Assembly (NCBI RefSeq): GCF_028765545.1
Contig: NZ_JARACP010000021.1
Span: forward strand, 1 to 54,703
Source of the DNA: Aliivibrio sp. S4MY1
GTDB lineage: Bacteria; Pseudomonadota; Gammaproteobacteria; Enterobacterales; Vibrionaceae
DNA: 54,703 bases
Direction of reading: 5' to 3'
The translations under genes and the position numbers were made by a program. Shown piece after piece: positions 1 to 8,151 of this stretch. The notes beneath the pieces are model-generated. The model was not told the DNA's origin. It searched no databases and was given only the letters and a program-made list of their open reading frames with translations. How positions within the stretch are numbered: the stretch's first letter is position 1; the number at the start of each line of letters is the position of its first letter.

Positions 1-440
1 CTCTTCTAGTAGTTCATTTAGTCCCATCTAGTAGCATTTAGTAATGCGCAAGCGCAGGGGCTTCGCCCATATGTGTTATTTCATCTAAATCGTCTTTTAG
101 TCTTACTAAACACATCTGGTGATGTCTGGTAGCTATCCACTACACCTTTTAGGTACTAGCAATAGGATTTATTAGCTGGATGATCTATAAGTGACTGGAG
201 TGATACTGGTAGCTTCTGGATTTAGGTATAGACCATCTAGTACTCATTAAAAATAATGTGTTTTTACGACATTCAAAGAAATCGTCCTAGATGTATTTGG
301 TTGTAGATATTGTTTTTATCAATTTAAATTCCTTTAAAATCATGCGGTTAAGTGGCTTTTTTGAGTTTTATTTCAATCTTTGTTTAAAATAATTTTTTCC
401 ATGAGATACTCTTTTCATCAACAACGAAGAGGAATTAAAA
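1..440. other. Non-coding left edge with degenerate short repeats
   Basis: I find no convincing gene in this stretch. Near the left edge there is an imperfect tandem repeat built on TCTAGTAG followed by ATTTAGT (about 5-43). The word CTGGTAGCT occurs at 126-134 and again at 206-214. At about 45-70 a small GC-rich patch contains two hairpin-like dyads, TGCGC/GCGCA and GGGC/GCCC. The last 100 bases are very A+T-rich, and GAGGAATT just before 441 looks like the ribosome binding site of the next gene. Function is unknown; the window edge cuts off the context. Confidence 0.4.
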
Positions 441-737
441 ATGAAAAAATATAATAGTGCTTTATTGAAAGAAAAGATGATTGAAGATTATTTGAATAAT
501 TTGTCGATTAGTATTGAGGTGATGTGTGAAGAGTGTTCTGAAAATGGAAGTAAATTAGATAGAGATAGTTGGATTTGGGACCATGTAAATGAATTTAAGA
601 AAAATGTTATTAATGTCGTTAGGGAAGAATTTTCCGATGATCAGATGATAGGTGAATTATATAGAAATTATGATAAGTATGATTTTTTGATGGTAGATGG
701 TTATTATGATCTGTTAGATGAGGTTAAATTAAATTAA
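441..737 (+). CDS. Small acidic hypothetical protein
   Basis: A 98-residue soluble, acidic protein that I do not recognise. The start is supported by AGAGGAATT seven bases upstream of the ATG. The sequence is mostly helical in character, with two cysteines close together (CEEC near residue 30) and a C-terminal half rich in Asp and Tyr. There is no signal peptide or membrane segment. It stands alone: it points away from the minus-strand baseplate operon, with about 600 non-coding bases between, and has its own hairpin terminator directly downstream. Its A+T-rich composition matches the phage genes to the right, so it is probably part of the same element. No function can be inferred. Confidence 0.6.
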   Translation: MKKYNSALLKEKMIEDYLNNLSISIEVMCEECSENGSKLDRDSWIWDHVNEFKKNVINVVREEFSDDQMIGELYRNYDKYDFLMVDGYYDLLDEVKLN

Positions 738-750
738 ATTGAATTAATAA

Positions 751-772
751 AAAGGGGTAGCTCCCCTTTATT
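751..772 (+). terminator. Hairpin terminator after the 98-aa gene
   Basis: AAAGGGG (751-757) and CCCCTTT (763-769) form a perfect 7-bp stem with a 5-base loop. The short U-rich tail (TTTATTGTTTG) is weak, but the position 14 bases after the stop codon fits a terminator. Confidence 0.6.
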
Positions 773-1230
773 GTTTGTAAACTAAAGTTTGTTTTAAAAA
801 TTATTACCACATTCATGTTTAAAATTATTATTTTACTTAGTATAATGGTTTTACCAACCAACCTAACCGGAACAAATATATTATAGATGAAATAATTATT
901 CACCTGCTGGACGCTGGTAGGTTTTCGTCCTCGACGTAATTGGATTCGCTGCGCTCATCCAAATCTCGTTCCGCTGCGCTTCACTCGATAATTCTAACAC
1001 TGCGTTTAGCATAAGCCCCTCGGGCTAAAATGCGACGAAGTCGCTTGCGAGCACAGCGAGCATTAACTACATTTGTGGCGTCCCGCCTAATATTTAGTAG
1101 AATTTATAGCTGAAGTAGTTTCATTTAATTACAAAACCCACATGTTGATATAACCTGCATATTCCTATCTGAAATATCTTAGAAGCACAAAGGAATTGGC
1201 AATCAAATGGTTTGGCTGACCCAAGTTCAA
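773..1230. other. Intergenic region with a cluster of GC-rich dyads
   Basis: No open reading frame that I trust lies here. From about 930 to 1065 the A+T-rich background gives way to a G+C-rich block with several short dyads: TTGGAT/ATCCAA around CGCTGCGC, GCCC/GGGC flanked by GCAT/ATGC, GCGAC/GTCGC, and a direct repeat GCGAGC. The left side (773-900) is very A+T-rich and contains TATAATGG at about 841-848, which could be a -10 element. The block could be a regulatory or replication site of the phage-like element, or leftover insertion DNA. Confidence 0.4.
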
Positions 1231-1270
1231 CGCAAAAAAAAGTCCGAGCAAAAAAGAACCCGGACTAAAA
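1231..1270 (-). terminator. Intrinsic terminator of the baseplate operon
   Basis: Read on the minus strand, AGTCCG (complement of 1261-1266) pairs with CGGACT (complement of 1241-1246) and is followed by a run of T residues (complement of 1234-1240). It lies about 70 bases past the stop of the last baseplate gene and closes that operon. Confidence 0.75.
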
Positions 1271-1335
1271 ACCATCTAAAAAGGGCGTGGTAACAAAACC
1301 ACATAGATAGAATAATTAACAATTTTCAATAATAT

Positions 1336-2124
1336 TTATAGCGAAGTGATGTTAGAAACCAACGAAGCACTTTCACGCGCAAGCTCTAATGCAGAATTGA
1401 TATCTGTAGCGTATTCAACTTTTTCGGCCAAGAATTCGCATTCGAACGTGGCAACCTCGTTGTTATTCTCATAACTCAGCTGCACGTCACCAATTCTAGT
1501 TGGAATACAGTTCTTCAGACGAGTTATAGATGTGGGTAGGTGACGACGGGACAGCGTCCATATCTCGATAGGTTTCTGGACAGTTGCTAGAAATGCTTGT
1601 CTTTGCGTGGAACTATTGTAGATGCTTTCCATCCAATGACTCAATAAACGTCTTTCAGGATATCCGGCTGAGCAGTAAAACGTCACACTAAACCTTTGAT
1701 AAGACTTACCGTGGATATCAATTCGGCTTTTGCCAGTAACATGACTGATTGAAGCATCTAGTTCCATACCAGGAATATTACAGCTTTTAGCAAAAACGCT
1801 GAGTTTTCCATTCTCTATCAAACCCGCCAACGAAGTTAACGCATCATTTCCAGTACCACCAAGCCCAGTAAATGGAACCACCGCACCAGCAGCCGCACCC
1901 ACCATTTGTAACGGATCACCCGAACCGACAGCACTTACTAAATCACCAGCACTATCAACAACATTAGTGACACCGGACAACAAATTATCTTCTGGTGGTA
2001 GTCCAACGACGCTATCGATAGACATGATGTTGCTTAATGGCGGTAGTACCACGAGATACAAGTTACTACGTGCCACGTCATTATTGTTTAATTCACTGAT
2101 AAAGGTTTTAAAATTAGGAATCAA
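1336..2124 (-). CDS. T4 gp54/gp19-like tail tube or baseplate-tube initiator protein
   Basis: A 262-residue phage tail protein. The C-terminal half carries the pattern of the T4 gp19/gp54 tail-tube fold: a conserved PGM segment (residues 119-121), then IHGKSYQRFSVTFY, an R-LLSHWMESIY segment, and an N..E.ATFECEF strand near residue 225. A Gly/Ala/Val-rich stretch at residues 55-105 is probably an inserted loop. In T4, gp54 sits on the baseplate and starts tube polymerisation, and gene 54 follows gene 48. Here the gene is the last of the minus-strand operon, overlaps the tape-measure gene by 4 bases (ATGA) and lies close to the gp48-like gene, which favours gp54 over the tube subunit. The assignment rests on patterns and gene order rather than close identity. 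Confidence 0.65.
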   Translation of the reverse strand: MIPNFKTFISELNNNDVARSNLYLVVLPPLSNIMSIDSVVGLPPEDNLLSGVTNVVDSAGDLVSAVGSGDPLQMVGAAAGAVVPFTGLGGTGNDALTSLAGLIENGKLSVFAKSCNIPGMELDASISHVTGKSRIDIHGKSYQRFSVTFYCSAGYPERRLLSHWMESIYNSSTQRQAFLATVQKPIEIWTLSRRHLPTSITRLKNCIPTRIGDVQLSYENNNEVATFECEFLAEKVEYATDINSALELARESASLVSNITSL

Positions 2125-3908
2125 TGGACACCTCCTCTTGGTCTCGTACTAACATGGTCGCCAAATAGATTCTTGCCCATGATGGTCGTGTTAGAGTTAT
2201 TGTTGGTAGAAATTGTCGTGTTATTACTATTGTTGATGTTGTTCAATAAATTGGTGTTTTGATTGTTCTGAACTTCCATAGCTGTTTTTTCAGTCTGAGT
2301 GGCTTGCTTACTGACCATACTGCCTAAATCGGGACGGTCGTTGACTGGTTTAAAATCGGGCGATTCGATACCCAGACTGTTAATATCATCAGACAGATCA
2401 AGTAAACTTTCCGAAAATCCATTTTTCGCGTCACGTATCTTTAATCCAGTTTCTTTCACGAATTCTGTAGTCATATCAACTACCAAATCAGCAGAGTCTT
2501 TTAGTCCGTCCACTGTCTTTTTAGCAGTATCACTAACACCGTCTGCTACAAACTTTGCAGTTTCTTGGACATACTCAGTGTTGTTACGCTCGCTGATACG
2601 TTTATTAAGTTCTGCTTCAGCTTCCAACAGCTTTTGTTGGGCTTTGTCTGCATCATCAACGAGACTAATCTGATCGATTTCCAATCCAAGTTTCGAACTA
2701 ACTGCATTTACATTATCAATAAGCCCGTTGATGGTGTTTTGGAGACTTAGCTTCATGTTCAGGATCAACTGATCCATCTTGATATTCAGTTTGCTTAGAT
2801 AGTCAGGGATATTCAGGAACGTGCTAATTATTCCATTCCAGACACCTAGTACCGTGTTAAAGAACGTATTAAAGAATTTCGTGATTCCCAAATCTGCAAA
2901 AAACTGAACCGCATTGTCTTTTAACTCAGTTAGGTTAGAAACAAACTGATTGGTTAAATTGCTAAACGTACCAGTTACACTAGACACAATATTATCGAAC
3001 CAAGCAACTACTGGAGCCATTAAATTGCTCAATCGTTCAGGGTCGATTAACAAACTCTTCACACTAGAAAAGATCTTATCAAACTCATCTTCAAATAGTT
3101 TGTACATGCCATAACCAAGTGATGCGACGGCTCCAATCACGAGAGACACCGGATTTGCTAAAGCTACAAGTCTTGGTCCAACAGAAGTAATAACACTCCG
3201 CATAGTGGTTCCCAACATTGTGCTTAATTGGCGTCCTAATCCTTTAACGTCAATATCAATATCTGGTTTGGATACTTTAGTACTAAGTTTACCAACACCA
3301 GCTTTACCAGCGTCTATAAAAGAATCGAGTAATGGATTTATTAGTCTACCAATAGTCTTATCAAAAAGTATGATGGCTGGTAATAATGCTTTCATCGCTG
3401 TACTAATAGCACCAGAAAATGCAGTCATAATACTTTGCAGCATGACCATTTTTGTCAGTTGTTTAATAATACGTTGTCCGGTGTTGATCCCTGCGCTAAT
3501 CACTTGACTAATCAGTTTTGTGAAAAACTTCTGCTCCGTCTTCTGACTTTTCTTCAAACGTTCACGCTGCTGTAGCTCCGTGGTGCGTCTGGTTGAATCC
3601 ATTTTGTCTGCAATAGAGTTATTATCAACAACAACATTGTTATTAACCGGAGTGACTACAGGTGCTTTAGTAACGTTTAATTCACGTACTTTTTCTATTA
3701 GACGGTCTACTGAATCGATTAGCACTTCATTTGAAGAAACTATGGATTTGTTGATAGCAGATAGTATGTTGTTTGATTTATCACCAACACGTTTCATTGT
3801 GCTAATAGTTTGATTGAACTGAGCACTTTGAATTTCAGAAACTTCTTCTTTCTGAAAAAACATCGCATCGAGTTTATTAATTATTTGTTTTACTTGTTTG
3901 TCGTCCAT
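2121..3908 (-). CDS. T4 gp29-like tape measure / baseplate hub protein
   Basis: A 595-residue protein, nearly the length of T4 gp29 (about 590 residues), the tail-length determinator. Residues 1-130 are helical and charged. Residues 145-270 contain hydrophobic and Gly/Ala-rich segments of the kind found in tape-measure proteins, and residues 280-520 are predicted helical with heptad-like spacing. The C-terminus is an Asn/Thr-rich low-complexity run (about 545-577) ending in a Gly/Arg tail. The gene overlaps its neighbour at 3908 by one base and the gp54-like gene by four, so the three are translationally coupled. If the tape-measure role holds, the length suggests a tail close to T4 size. Confidence 0.65.
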   Translation of the reverse strand: MDDKQVKQIINKLDAMFFQKEEVSEIQSAQFNQTISTMKRVGDKSNNILSAINKSIVSSNEVLIDSVDRLIEKVRELNVTKAPVVTPVNNNVVVDNNSIADKMDSTRRTTELQQRERLKKSQKTEQKFFTKLISQVISAGINTGQRIIKQLTKMVMLQSIMTAFSGAISTAMKALLPAIILFDKTIGRLINPLLDSFIDAGKAGVGKLSTKVSKPDIDIDVKGLGRQLSTMLGTTMRSVITSVGPRLVALANPVSLVIGAVASLGYGMYKLFEDEFDKIFSSVKSLLIDPERLSNLMAPVVAWFDNIVSSVTGTFSNLTNQFVSNLTELKDNAVQFFADLGITKFFNTFFNTVLGVWNGIISTFLNIPDYLSKLNIKMDQLILNMKLSLQNTINGLIDNVNAVSSKLGLEIDQISLVDDADKAQQKLLEAEAELNKRISERNNTEYVQETAKFVADGVSDTAKKTVDGLKDSADLVVDMTTEFVKETGLKIRDAKNGFSESLLDLSDDINSLGIESPDFKPVNDRPDLGSMVSKQATQTEKTAMEVQNNQNTNLLNNINNSNNTTISTNNNSNTTIMGKNLFGDHVSTRPRGGVH

Positions 3909-5011
3909 TACGTCACCATCCCGTTCGAATTAACTTTGCTGGTGCGCTCCATATCTGCTTTGTATGTTTCCTGATACATCGGAATTAGTTCTTCAAACGT
4001 AACACTCACTTCGATACTTACTGGGTCTCCAGCAGTTCCAACAAAAGTTTTGTACAAATTGTCTGGTGTGTTGTTGACGTTAACAGCACTGATAGCACAT
4101 GGACCCATATTGAAAAGGTTGGTGAATCGAGATCCTTTGGCTAAATTGATTTCTTGGATAAACCACACTGGTGGAGCGTGCAGTAAATTCAGCTTACTTG
4201 CGCTCTCGTACGCATTACCGTCATATGTTTCTAAAGTATTGGTACTATTCTTACGTGCCATGGAAAAAAGCTTAAAAGCGTTAATGATGTTAGCAACGCC
4301 TTTTAATTCACCAACAGTCTGCGGCATAAACTTGTATGCTAGCGTGAGCTGACGTAAACCTGTTCCTTTGTAAGAAGTTGTAGAAATATCGCCCAATACA
4401 CGATTAGATGCATTAAGAATGGCTTGTTCAGCGTTTCCTTGAATCGCCCCACGTTGTGCTAAACCTAATGCGGATGATAAGAAGCTTTTACCAATATCTC
4501 CCAGACCGCGAATTTTATCCACAGCACTCCCGTTATCTGACAGACTAACACCAGCTGCAAGTGCTGCTTTGTATGATTCACCAGCTAAAGTGTCAGTAGA
4601 TCCATCTACACTATGTTTAATGTTGTCGTTAAAAGACTCTGGTATCGGTAGCATCATCGATACAACGAGTTCACCAAAATCAGGATCATTGTTGTTAATT
4701 GCAGCATCTTGCTGTGTAAACGCGTTCCGCATATCACCATAATAAGCCTGGCTTGCGGTATTAATTTCCACGGCTCGCAAAAAGAACATACTAGGTAGGT
4801 GGCTGATGTTTGATGGGTATTGCATTGCGATGAAATCTTTCTGATCAGTGTCGTTAACACCAGAACTTGTAGTTTCGGTCACTTCGGGTGCTTCATTATT
4901 TGTATCAACGTCAAGCACTTTGAACGCATTTCTTAGTTTATCTAACTTCAATGTCTCAGGAGACTTTGAACCTCGAAGTTGTTGTAATTCAACTGGTACA
5001 TAATTCTTCAT
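3908..5011 (-). CDS. T4 gp48-like baseplate tail-tube cap protein
   Basis: A 367-residue protein matching T4 gp48 (364 residues) in length and layout. It has an N-terminal variable region, a central Gly/Ala-rich stretch, and a C-terminal half with the segment RQLTLAYKFMPQTVGELKG followed by an IINAFKLFSMA helix, which parallels the gp48 region containing LPKNAKEAQTAMNIIKLF. The C-terminal VSIEVSVTFEELIPM strand also resembles the tube-type fold shared by gp48, gp54 and gp19. In T4, gp48 caps the baseplate hub before tube assembly. The gene overlaps its upstream neighbour by four bases (ATGA), so it belongs to the same operon. Confidence 0.65.
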   Translation of the reverse strand: MKNYVPVELQQLRGSKSPETLKLDKLRNAFKVLDVDTNNEAPEVTETTSSGVNDTDQKDFIAMQYPSNISHLPSMFFLRAVEINTASQAYYGDMRNAFTQQDAAINNNDPDFGELVVSMMLPIPESFNDNIKHSVDGSTDTLAGESYKAALAAGVSLSDNGSAVDKIRGLGDIGKSFLSSALGLAQRGAIQGNAEQAILNASNRVLGDISTTSYKGTGLRQLTLAYKFMPQTVGELKGVANIINAFKLFSMARKNSTNTLETYDGNAYESASKLNLLHAPPVWFIQEINLAKGSRFTNLFNMGPCAISAVNVNNTPDNLYKTFVGTAGDPVSIEVSVTFEELIPMYQETYKADMERTSKVNSNGMVT

Positions 5012-5640
5012 GACAAATGCTCCGCAAATGTAATGGTTTCAGCACTCTTGTTCCCACATTCACACGCAACATTCACATCAAACAGTACCGTTGGTTGGTT
5101 GTTCAAAAAACCAGCTACTTTTCCAACAACACTGTTTGGCAAGTTATCGACAAAAGCATGAACATCATCAACTAAGACTTCTTCACCGTTGTAGAACACT
5201 GATTGAACAATTTTGTGCAAAACATCAATCGTCTGATCATCGCACTCTGCGCGATATTTCGAAATGTCTTCGTTCGTTGGATATTTCAAGACAATATCTA
5301 ATCCATCAAACACATTTATTTTGTTATCCGGAATAGTGCCGATTTGCGCATCATCAGTGTTGTAGGTTGAAACTACTTCAGCACCGCATTCTGCACATTC
5401 AGCGTAATGGGTCCACAACACGTCAGTTTGCTCAGAATAAATGGTCATTAGTATATATTCGCTATCAACGATACTTAGTTTACTAAAGTCAACATCGATG
5501 TAGTTATCGTAATTAGATAATTTCTCTTTGTTATAACTATCTTTAACACGGGGCAATGTGACTGTTACCGATACACCAGATTGCGGTAAAATAATTTTCT
5601 TACTTTTGGGCTTTAAAATATCCAAATTAAATTTTTTCAT
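5008..5640 (-). CDS. T4 gp26-like baseplate hub protein with a CxxC/CxC metal site
   Basis: A 210-residue protein of the length of T4 gp26 (208 residues), the founder of the T4 baseplate family. The beginning (LPKSGVSVTVTLPRVKD-like beta strands and a KEKLSNY helix) and the middle helical region fit that family. Two cysteine pairs, CAEC at about residues 77-80 and CEC near residue 194, could bind one zinc ion by bringing the two halves together; this is inferred from the cysteines only. The start overlaps the upstream gene by 14 bases and the stop overlaps the gp48-like gene by four. It is probably an early hub assembly component. Confidence 0.55.
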   Translation of the reverse strand: MKKFNLDILKPKSKKIILPQSGVSVTVTLPRVKDSYNKEKLSNYDNYIDVDFSKLSIVDSEYILMTIYSEQTDVLWTHYAECAECGAEVVSTYNTDDAQIGTIPDNKINVFDGLDIVLKYPTNEDISKYRAECDDQTIDVLHKIVQSVFYNGEEVLVDDVHAFVDNLPNSVVGKVAGFLNNQPTVLFDVNVACECGNKSAETITFAEHLS

Positions 5641-6064
5641 ACGTCACCTCAAATATGTTGACTGAGCTAAACAGGTTTTTATAAGAAAGTTCGTATACAA
5701 TTCCATTTAATTCTTCGTACTGTGGTAAACTTAAGCTACTGTTTTCCAGCAAGTCAGTGATATGAAGTTTTAGTTCAATTCCATCTAAACCATTCATGTC
5801 ATAGTTTTGTGAAATCAGCTTTTTATAACTTCCACATTTCAAGTAAACCAAATTTGTAGAAACACGTTTCTTAGGTGTTTCAGGAATACATTTTTCAATT
5901 TCATTTAACTCAATCCACGTATCAAGTCCGTTTAGTTTATCTACCAACAAACGATCAAATAATTCTCTGTTCTGATTTTTAAGTGTTTGTAGTATTGATT
6001 GTTTATTAAACTTGTTTTGTACGTTCTTTTCCACATGACCAAAATTACAATTAAAATGTATCAT
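5627..6064 (-). CDS. Hypothetical baseplate-operon protein, 145 aa
   Basis: I do not recognise this 145-residue protein. It is soluble, with a charged N-terminal third (many Asn, Lys and Gln) and a C-terminal half containing LKLHITDLLENSSLSLPQYE, a mix of strand and helix. It overlaps the genes on both sides by 14 bases, so it is clearly part of the baseplate operon. Its position upstream of the gp26-like gene, and the fact that T4 places small hub-assembly genes such as 51 nearby, make a baseplate assembly factor a reasonable guess, but no motif supports a specific role. Confidence 0.6.
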   Translation of the reverse strand: MIHFNCNFGHVEKNVQNKFNKQSILQTLKNQNRELFDRLLVDKLNGLDTWIELNEIEKCIPETPKKRVSTNLVYLKCGSYKKLISQNYDMNGLDGIELKLHITDLLENSSLSLPQYEELNGIVYELSYKNLFSSVNIFEVTYEKI

Positions 6065-6308
6065 GTAAGCCTCCTAATAAGTCTTTTGCAACGCTGTATT
6101 TTATTCGGTTTTGAAAACAACGAATGTAGTAATCAAAATACCCGTTTGGAATAGTTGATATCTCTTTTTTAAAATCTTGTAGCTCAAGTCTACGCACGGC
6201 TGTGTTAATTGATTGGTAATTAATTTGAAGTTCTTTAGATAACTCAATCAACTTTCCATCCAAAAAATACGTTAATACAATTTTTCTAATATCTTCTTTA
6301 GATATCAT
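6051..6308 (-). CDS. Small helix-turn-helix-like protein, first gene of the baseplate operon
   Basis: An 85-residue, Lys/Ile-rich protein. Residues about 17-42 (LIELSKELQINYQSINTAVRR) have the spacing of a helix-turn-helix unit, so a DNA-binding role is possible, for example control of the divergent structural operons. The start has a good ribosome binding site (AAAGGAGAAAC read on the minus strand) just upstream. The gene is the first of the minus-strand operon, and the 107-base gap to the plus-strand operon must hold both promoters. An alternative is a small structural or assembly protein. Confidence 0.5.
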   Translation of the reverse strand: MISKEDIRKIVLTYFLDGKLIELSKELQINYQSINTAVRRLELQDFKKEISTIPNGYFDYYIRCFQNRIKYSVAKDLLGGLHDTF

Positions 6309-6415
6309 TTGTTTCTCCTTTTTATTTTATTTATTGAAAAATTATTTAAATTTGAATAAGTCTCCTGAGGATGAAGATAAATACATATAAGAAAACAAAG
6401 TGTTTAGGAGAAAAA
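6309..6415. promoter_or_regulatory. Divergent promoter region between the two phage operons
   Basis: This 107-base A+T-rich gap separates the starts of the baseplate operon and the head-gene operon. It contains AATAAATA on the minus strand at about 6326-6333, one base from the T4 late-promoter sequence TATAAATA, and GATAAATAC on the plus strand at about 6376-6384. Neither is an exact match, and whether phage-type or host sigma-70 promoters are used cannot be decided. Confidence 0.4.
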
Positions 6416-7051
6416 ATGGATACCTATTTCCAAGATATATTGAAGATAGTAATGCACGCAGGAGTGGATGATCAGTTTATTGATAATCTAACTATTCGTG
6501 ATTTAATTAAACTTGCTCGCCGTGAAGAGATGTACAACAGACATAAAATCAATCCTGAAGATTATGAGTCGGGTAGTGAGTATGTTGATATTAAGAAACG
6601 TTTGATTGACAAACTAGGAACAAAACCATCAAAAGAAGTTGTTAGCACTGTCTTTAACGAAAACTACTTCAGTGGCATTGAAATAGACGGATTAACACCA
6701 TGGCAAAAGGCTGTTTTGGATAAAGTTGCACAGGCAGAAGTAGATGGTGATTTACAAGTAAAGAGTATGGTTAGTCAGTTCAGTCGTATGTTTGATAAAG
6801 ATGGCGATGGTCATTTAAATGATACTGAAATCGATATTTCAAAACCAACAATCGAGTTGCTAAAGCATCTTATAAATGATGATGGAATTAGCTTAAGTGA
6901 TTTTCTAAATAAGATGAAATCAGTTGACGATAAAGACATGTACCAAGACTGGAAAGAAAAACAAAAACCAAAAGAAACATCAGTTTCCATCAAAGAGAGC
7001 AAAATTATGCCAATGTGGAAGTTTATTAAAACGGACTGGAGGAACTCATAA
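6416..7051 (+). CDS. EF-hand protein at the head of the capsid operon
   Basis: A 211-residue acidic protein. The start at 6416 is chosen because AGGAGA lies five bases upstream; an upstream in-frame ATG at 6371 has no comparable site. Residues 127-138 form a canonical EF-hand calcium-binding loop, with Asp at positions 1, 3 and 5, Gly at 6, Leu at 8 and Glu at 12. A second helix-loop (INDDGISLSDF, about 158-168) looks like a degenerate EF partner. The rest is helical and charged. The stop overlaps the next start by one base. In T4-type phages this position is taken by prohead core or internal proteins, so a head-associated, calcium-responsive protein is a plausible inference. I do not recognise a specific family. 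Confidence 0.6.
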   Translation: MDTYFQDILKIVMHAGVDDQFIDNLTIRDLIKLARREEMYNRHKINPEDYESGSEYVDIKKRLIDKLGTKPSKEVVSTVFNENYFSGIEIDGLTPWQKAVLDKVAQAEVDGDLQVKSMVSQFSRMFDKDGDGHLNDTEIDISKPTIELLKHLINDDGISLSDFLNKMKSVDDKDMYQDWKEKQKPKETSVSIKESKIMPMWKFIKTDWRNS

Positions 7052-7626
7052 TGATACGTTTTAGCGATTATATTACGGAAATAAACGAATCAATTGAATC
7101 AGATACGTATTTAAAGAACTCAGTTAATGAAGCAAAAGCTGAAGTTCGAAAAATGATTTTCGAATCAGGAACGTTATTCGAATCAAACAATGATGAATCG
7201 TTGGAGTTTGAGTTCCATTTAATGGAACAAAAGACCAAACACATGGACTTGAACACTCCATTAGCAAAACAAGCAAAGTTTGTAGCTATGTTGGAGACAA
7301 AATACGTATCAGACCAATGGGCACAAATCGCTTTGTTTAACACATTATACGAAGCTGCACACATTCATGAAACTTCAACTGATGTTGCGTTAGTTGGTGC
7401 AGCAACCAAAATCATGAGTGATTTGAAACAGATTAACAAAACACTAGTTTCGTTAACCAAAGTAATTCGAGATAACTCATCTGATTTAGATAACATGCGC
7501 GCAGTTACAATGCTCCGCAAAGCTCGAGCATCAGGCGAAGTTAATCAAATAATCGATGCTTTAGCAGCTGTAATGGCTGTCATTGTTGGTGGTACTTCTG
7601 CTGATTTAAGCAGTAAGGCTGGATGA
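7051..7626 (+). CDS. Putative prohead core or internal head protein
   Basis: A 191-residue, largely helical protein. Its first ten residues (MIRFSDYITE) match, position by position, the pattern of the T4 capsid-targeting sequence MKTYQEFIAE of internal proteins, which ends in a Glu where the prohead protease cuts. The body is helical, and the C-terminus is Ala/Val/Gly-rich and hydrophobic, as in some scaffold-associated proteins. It overlaps both neighbours (one base and four bases). I infer that it is incorporated into the prohead. No prohead protease is encoded in this window, so cleavage would need one encoded further left or elsewhere. Confidence 0.5.
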   Translation: MIRFSDYITEINESIESDTYLKNSVNEAKAEVRKMIFESGTLFESNNDESLEFEFHLMEQKTKHMDLNTPLAKQAKFVAMLETKYVSDQWAQIALFNTLYEAAHIHETSTDVALVGAATKIMSDLKQINKTLVSLTKVIRDNSSDLDNMRAVTMLRKARASGEVNQIIDALAAVMAVIVGGTSADLSSKAG

Positions 7627-7880
7627 TGGAATTGTCAGAAGCAACAATTATTGAAACAACTACAACAGTACCAGTTGTTAAAAATAAACATTTAGAAGAT
7701 GTGCTCGAAGCAATGGTCGCGGGTGATGCTGCGGGTGAACCAACCGATATTGCTGCTGGAAAAAGAAGTGGTTCTATTACAAACAAAGGTCCAGATGTGG
7801 TTGGTAAAAAGAAACGAATTAAAACATACAAGGAATGGAAAAATGGAATTAGTGGAACAAAAACAGCATCTACAAAGTAA
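7623..7880 (+). CDS. Small head-operon protein with a lysine-rich C-terminus
   Basis: An 85-residue protein that begins within the stop codon of the previous gene (ATGA overlap). The N-terminal half is acidic with an ETTTTVP stretch; the C-terminal half is Gly/Lys-rich (AAGKRSGS, GKKKRIKTYKEWKNG). Such a charge split is common in small DNA- or scaffold-associated phage head proteins, but I do not recognise a family. Its last 38 bases overlap the next gene in another frame, typical of tight phage packing. Confidence 0.5.
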   Translation: MMELSEATIIETTTTVPVVKNKHLEDVLEAMVAGDAAGEPTDIAAGKRSGSITNKGPDVVGKKKRIKTYKEWKNGISGTKTASTK

Positions 7881-8151
7881 GAAAATTGAGCTAACAACGT
7901 TGTTGGAAAAATCTAATCAAGCGTATCAAATAAACATTTCGTTAGTTGATTTTGAAAATCCATTGTGTCCATATAAAGCATGTTTAGACACGCTGAAGAA
8001 ACACAAAGAAATCACACTTCAGTATCTTGAGCAATTCGATCAAATGATTACTGAGCTAGATATTTTAATTGAAGTTGAAGAAAGCATTAATAAATTTAAT
8101 TCCGATTTTGACAACCTAGTTGCCATTGTAGAATCCAGTATGGTGAAGTAG
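7843..8151 (+). CDS. Small coiled-coil head-operon protein
   Basis: A 102-residue helical protein. The reading frame is open from 7699, but the start at 7843 is preferred because AAGGAA lies just upstream and because the earlier part would overlap the preceding gene. The first 30 residues (MELVEQKQHLQSKKIELTT) form a clear amphipathic coiled coil, followed by a short segment with two cysteines (CPYKAC) and a second long helix. It resembles small phage core or scaffolding helpers only in general character. It is translationally coupled to the next gene, whose GTG start shares one base with this stop. Confidence 0.5.
   Translation: MELVEQKQHLQSKKIELTTLLEKSNQAYQINISLVDFENPLCPYKACLDTLKKHKEITLQYLEQFDQMITELDILIEVEESINKFNSDFDNLVAIVESSMVK

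Noticed and set aside
1333-1340. TATAAATA on the minus strand, an exact T4 late promoter word
   Set aside because: It overlaps the stop codon of the last baseplate gene, and no minus-strand gene follows, so there is nothing for it to transcribe in this window.
1336-2124. The MIPNFKTFISE start of the gp54-like protein as a capsid-targeting signal
   Set aside because: The similarity to the internal-protein signal is present, but the protein is clearly a tail-tube/baseplate protein, so the N-terminal likeness is probably chance.
1967-4352. Plus-strand open frames of 60-124 codons opposite the baseplate genes
   Set aside because: They lie wholly inside the minus-strand tail genes, have no ribosome binding sites and no protein-like motifs; they are antisense shadows.
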